The notes under the pieces: generated by a model
What the model was told of the DNA's origin: nothing
Seen by the model: only the letters and a program-made list of their open reading frames with translations
Database searches by the model: none
From: Saccharibacillus qingshengii
Lineage (GTDB): Bacteria; Bacillota; Bacilli; Paenibacillales; Paenibacillaceae
NCBI RefSeq assembly: GCF_013185195.1
Contig: NZ_JAAZWC010000021.1
Coordinates: 1 to 64,000, forward strand
DNA: 64,000 nucleotides
Reading direction: 5' to 3'
Part shown: positions 61,701 to 64,000 of the stretch, in pieces
Layout of the letters: every line of letters starts with the position of its first letter
Numbering within the stretch: position 1 is the first letter of the stretch
Program-made: the position numbers and the translations under genes

Positions 61701-62105
61701 TTCAACGACCGTTATGAAGCGCAGGAGCGGTTCGGCGAACTGAGAAGCGGCGGCGTTGCCGTCAAGGGCGGATGGAGAATCTACTCCAGCGGTCCCGGGA
61801 TCTACATGAACCAGCTGATCGGCAACGTGCTCGGCATTCGTCAGGACGGCGGGGATTTGATTGTCGATCCGGTACTGCCGGCTTCGCTCGACGGTCTGAA
61901 CCTGGACTTCAGCTACGACGGAATTCCGGCGACATTCGTCTACCGGATCGGCACGGGCATCTCGGGTGTCGTGAAATTGAACGGTCGGGAAATCGGCGGG
62001 CGTGCCGGAGATAACCGCTACCGCGAAGGCGGAATCCGGATCGGCCGCACCGAATTTGAAGCTGCGGCGGCTCCCGAACACAACATTATCGAGATTTTCG
62101 TGTAA
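58752..62105 (+). CDS. GH94 1,2-beta-oligoglucan phosphorylase (SOGP-type)
   Basis: 1117 residues, intracellular. It has an N-terminal beta-rich region, a large middle domain, the GH94 (alpha/alpha)6 barrel with YGGAAWGTRDVCQGP, QYEDDGAWPQWFMFDKY and the acid motif DGDWDD (about 762-767), and a short beta C-terminal domain. Length and architecture fit the 1,2-beta-oligoglucan phosphorylase group (L. innocua Lin1839, about 1090 residues) rather than ~800-residue cellobiose phosphorylase. The reaction is reversible phosphorolysis of beta-1,2-glucooligosaccharides to glucose-1-phosphate. ATG 58752 behind AGGAGTG; a GTG at 58740 is inside that site. Confidence 0.87.
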   Translation: MTTIANPNSKFSVQAGSLNFTFWPSGDLYQALGGRTMLNQLLSSPLDGSLTNLYLRFHRESGISFYPLLGIRSASKVSRGDRRIVWEGRAEDVDYTVTFAVTDRDVWFWDVKVSGDGVNIDLVYGQDVGNADPGAVRSNEAYLSQYIDHTVFEDESRGYVVCSRQNQPQSGAFPYMQQGSLTRAAGYSTDGFQFFGKSYKETNVPESLVRGQLANEVYQYEFAYTALQSELVALSGEARFVFYGLHRADHPSAISGLEFAGDVQSAWESYEAEPSGELESLPPVSIKPSIGEPLQTLDLTEDEVAGLFPNRYQEERENGKLLAFFTDTYEHVVLKEKERLVERPHGHILMSGGNVEFGVPVLASTSYMYGVFNSQVVLGNTNFNKMMSNMRNALNVPKTAGQRIYIELEEQYRLLTMPSLFEIGFNYVRWTYKTEVDTIIVTAFTTVDSPEVRLSVSSQSGRAYRYLVTTQITMNVNEYEFPLHMTEQGGVLTFTADSASLSAGSYPELAFRMKVDGASSTVGDETVLAEGIEPGDASLVTLAIEPSANWTLTLQGLLDGAEIPFAERSLDEEIVNYRAFYTDVMNGFNLSKDGSSTHEDLFKVNALAWWYTHNMLVHYSSPHGLEQYGGAAWGTRDVCQGPVEYFMATQKYGQVKDILKTVYSHQYEDDGAWPQWFMFDKYFAIQQEESHGDIIVWPLKVLGDYLKTTRDFGILSEKVPYTVKHEFGFTEDEHTILDHAKKEIAYIKNNFLHDTFLSSYGDGDWDDTLQPANAQLKQYMVSSWTVALTYQTVNVLSSALQDADAAFAQELAEMAEGIRADFGRYMLNTDVIPGFVYMEEADKPKPMLHPSDTETGISYRLLPMTRSMIGELLTPEQAKSHYELIKREFYCPDGVRLMNRPAQYAGGVSTHFKRAEQASNFGREIGLQYVHAHIRYVEAMAKLGLADETWNGLAIINPVGIQDVVPNAELRQSNSYFSSSDGKFNDRYEAQERFGELRSGGVAVKGGWRIYSSGPGIYMNQLIGNVLGIRQDGGDLIVDPVLPASLDGLNLDFSYDGIPATFVYRIGTGISGVVKLNGREIGGRAGDNRYREGGIRIGRTEFEAAAAPEHNIIEIFV

Positions 62106-62115
62106 TATTATAGAA

Positions 62116-62155
62116 AAACAACAAGGCGATCTTGACGGATCGCCTTTGTTGTCTG
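62116..62155 (+). terminator. terminator after GH94 gene
   Basis: ACAACAAGGCGATC pairs with GATCGCCTTTGTTGT around loop TTGACG; T-rich right arm. Confidence 0.75.
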
Positions 62156-62204
62156 TTATATGGGTATAGGTAGAAAAAGGCAACCAGACAGGGGAGCGAG
62201 CAGA

Positions 62205-63182
62205 TTGGTTAGTATCAAGGATATCGCCAAAAAGGCGGGAGTATCGATTTCGACGGTGTCTTACGCGTTAAACGGCAGCAGCAAGGTGACGGACGAGACC
62301 AGTTCGCGCATCCTGGCGATTGCCGAAGAGCTGAATTACGTACCGAACGCTGCGGCGCGCACGCTCAAGAAGCGAGAGTCCCGCATCATTGGCGTATTCT
62401 TGACCGATTTTCGCGGCGACGTGTACGGCGATCTGCTGGACGGTATCAAAGATGTGCTGAACCGCGAAGGGTACGATATGATCGTCTGCAGCGGTATTCA
62501 ATCGCATCGAATGCTGCCGGAGCGGATGATCGACGGAGCCATTATTCTGGATTCCGGTTTCGACAGCGAAGAGATTTTGCGTTATGCGGACCGCGGCCAC
62601 CGGATCGTCGTCTTGGACCGGGAGCTGATCCATCCGAATATCAACCGGGTTCTGCTCGACAACCATTCGGGCGCCGAAGCAGCCATGCATTATCTGCTCG
62701 ATCACGGACACCGCAACGTGTACGTGGTCACGGGGCCGGAAGATTCGTACGACTCAAACCAGCGCCTTGCGACCGTCAGAGCGATTGCGGAGAAGAATCC
62801 GGAGATCAAGCTGACGGAGATTCGCAGCAACTTCGAGAAAAAGGGCGGCGCGCTCGCCGCGCAGCAGCTTATCGAAGAGTACACGGAGCCTGCGGGTGTA
62901 TTCTGCCTCAATGACGAAATGGCGGTCGGCATCTGCAACACGCTGTCCGGTACAAAGCTCAAAGTCGGCGAGCATATTCATTTGATCGGATTCGACAACA
63001 TCGAACTGACCCGCTATTTGCAGCCGAGATTGGCTACGGTCGATTATTCGCGAGCCAAGTGGGGAGCGGCGGCGGCCGAACACCTGCTCAAGATTTTGGC
63101 CGGCAATCAGATCGAACATGAACGCCTGCAGGTCAAATTGATCGAAGGCGGTTCGGTCAGCACGTTGAAGCGGTCGGTATAG
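62205..63182 (+). CDS. second LacI-family regulator
   Basis: 325 residues. HTH VSIKDIAKKAGVSISTVSYALNGSSKVTDE, hinge NAAARTLKKRES, and a sensor domain (IIGVFLTDFRGDVYGDLLDGI ... FCLNDEMAVGICN ... IHLIGFDNIELTRYLQP). TTG 62205 is chosen because GGGGAG lies 8 bases upstream and homologues start at the VSIKD segment; the frame opens earlier at 62160 without a site. It lies beyond the GH94 terminator and before a carboxylesterase, so its target could be either side. Operators for it were not identified. Confidence 0.9.
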   Translation: MVSIKDIAKKAGVSISTVSYALNGSSKVTDETSSRILAIAEELNYVPNAAARTLKKRESRIIGVFLTDFRGDVYGDLLDGIKDVLNREGYDMIVCSGIQSHRMLPERMIDGAIILDSGFDSEEILRYADRGHRIVVLDRELIHPNINRVLLDNHSGAEAAMHYLLDHGHRNVYVVTGPEDSYDSNQRLATVRAIAEKNPEIKLTEIRSNFEKKGGALAAQQLIEEYTEPAGVFCLNDEMAVGICNTLSGTKLKVGEHIHLIGFDNIELTRYLQPRLATVDYSRAKWGAAAAEHLLKILAGNQIEHERLQVKLIEGGSVSTLKRSV

Positions 63183-63237
63183 AAGCTCCGCAGCCGACCC
63201 GTTTGGGCGGTTTGGCCGTGCATCGCAGCCGGATTCG

Positions 63238-63271
63238 GCGCGCTTTCCCGTCTGGGGAAAGCGCGCTTTTT
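63238..63271 (+). terminator. terminator after second lacI
   Basis: GCGCGCTTTCCC (63238-63249) pairs with GGGAAAGCGCGC, followed by TTTTT. Confidence 0.85.
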
Positions 63272-63387
63272 GGGCTGCGCACAAAGATCTTTTCGTTCGT
63301 CTCATTTGAATGGGCCCCGCGCCGTATGTTTAAATGAAGAGGAAGACAGGAAATCAGTCGTTCGATGCGGGAAAGGCAGGAGAGACG

Positions 63388-64000
63388 ATGGAGAATATAG
63401 GGATAGAAACGAAGCAGGGCGCCCTGCGCGGCGCATCATGGAATGGTGCCTGCGTGTGGAAAGGAGTGCCTTACGCAAAGCCTCCGTTGGGAGAACTGCG
63501 TTTCCGGGTTCCCCAAGCCCCTGAGGGTTGGGAAGGGGTTCGCGATGCCCTGGCATTCGGGCCGATCTGTCCGCAGCCGAAGCCACCGGAAACGTCGCTG
63601 TTCGGTTCGGATCACCCCGGCATGTCGGAAGATTGCCTCTATTTGAATATATGGGCGCCCGAAGGCGAACGCACAAATCTGCCGGTCATCGTCTGGATTC
63701 ACGGAGGAAGTTTCACTTCCGGGGCTTCGAGCCTTCCGCTTTACGACGGTACCCAGCTTGCCCTGCGGGGCGATTGTATCGTCGTCACGGTCAATTACCG
63801 TTTGGGGCCGCTCGGATTCTTGCATCTTGCTCCGCTTGGAGAAGGATTTGAATCGAATGTCGGACTGTTGGATCAGGCGGCGGCGCTAAAATGGGTAAAA
63901 GAACATATCGGGGCGTTCGGCGGCGACCCGGGCCGCGTAACGGTGATGGGAGAATCCGCCGGATCGATGAGCATTGCCGCTCTGCTGGCCATGCCGACGG
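63388..64000 (+). CDS. type-B carboxylesterase (PnbA-like), 3' end outside window
   Basis: The first 204 codons of a ~480-500-residue alpha/beta hydrolase. Family marks: GVPYAKPPLGELRFR at the start, EDCLYLNIWAP, the oxyanion HGGSF, VTVNYRLGPLGFL, and the nucleophile Ser190 in VTVMGESAGSMS. ATG 63388 behind AGGAGAG. No signal peptide, so cytoplasmic. It hydrolyses carboxylic esters; the natural substrate is unknown. The stop codon lies past base 64000. Confidence 0.92.
   Translation, partial: MENIGIETKQGALRGASWNGACVWKGVPYAKPPLGELRFRVPQAPEGWEGVRDALAFGPICPQPKPPETSLFGSDHPGMSEDCLYLNIWAPEGERTNLPVIVWIHGGSFTSGASSLPLYDGTQLALRGDCIVVTVNYRLGPLGFLHLAPLGEGFESNVGLLDQAAALKWVKEHIGAFGGDPGRVTVMGESAGSMSIAALLAMPT

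Noticed and set aside
1-64000. CRISPR arrays, rRNA genes, replication origin
   Set aside because: No regularly spaced direct repeats, no 16S/23S/5S sequence and no DnaA-box cluster were seen.

Overview
The window looks like chromosome of a Gram-positive Bacillota bacterium of the Paenibacillus/Saccharibacillus type. The DNA is fairly GC-rich, genes are tightly packed behind strong AGGAGG-type ribosome sites, sigma-A-like promoters are visible, and gene content is Bacillales-like: alr-ndoAI-ndoA, opuA, tex-sprT-tRNA, and lipoprotein-anchored ABC importers. No 16S gene is present, so genus is inference. Small AT-rich stretches around 15.8 kb and 17.1 kb stand out from the background.

Layout. 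0-0.25 kb: right end of an IS3-family element. 0.28-4.2 kb: a glycine-betaine type OpuA importer (minus strand) divergent from a GbsR-like repressor. 4.4-14.6 kb: housekeeping genes (alanine racemase, EndoA toxin-antitoxin, two-subunit serine dehydratase, RNA methyltransferase, Tex, a frameshifted serine hydrolase, SprT-like protein, a small basic protein). 14.6-17.5 kb: tRNA-Asn, Ser, Glu, Lys and Leu, then a 2.1-kb islet closed by a second, identical tRNA-Leu. The islet holds two divergent HTH regulators, a small Cys-rich protein and an orphan UreF-like protein. The tex-sprT-tRNA...Leu order is the context in which ICEBs1 sits in Bacillus subtilis. 17.5-19.8 kb: divergent thiol peroxidase and Ohr genes, a Cys-rich small protein and a DCC-family protein.

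19.98-30.9 kb: a Gram-positive Tad (tight adherence) pilus operon with TadZ-like, TadA, TadB and TadC proteins, a minimal pilin, two TadE-like proteins and a TadG-like protein (all four with a prepilin-like GSxxxE or GLxxxE type site), an A24 prepilin peptidase and an FHA-domain protein. 31.0-34.6 kb: an SDR epimerase (minus), endonuclease IV and PurU. 34.9-48.2 kb: one long coupled cluster with three membrane proteins carrying receptor or amidotransferase-like folds, an ABC-2 exporter pair, a coiled-coil Gly/Ser-rich protein, MoxR, DUF58 and von Willebrand A proteins. It is conserved machinery of unknown function. 48.4-51 kb: chromate transporter, small hypothetical, acetyl-esterase-like hydrolase. 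51.5-62.1 kb: LacI regulator, two permeases, a lipoprotein binding protein, GH3 beta-glucosidase and a GH94 phosphorylase. The order matches the beta-1,2-glucooligosaccharide (sophorooligosaccharide) utilisation locus known from Listeria innocua. A second LacI regulator and a truncated type-B carboxylesterase end the window.

The least expected signals are three. First, a dispersed 102-bp nested-palindrome element has two full copies of equal length with compensatory base changes. One copy supplies the last 16 codons and stop of sdaAA, and a compact relative follows purU. Second, the tRNA-Leu-bracketed islet has phage-like divergent regulators and paired operators. Third, an orphan UreF-like gene has a promoter whose spacer holds a perfect 14-bp palindrome.
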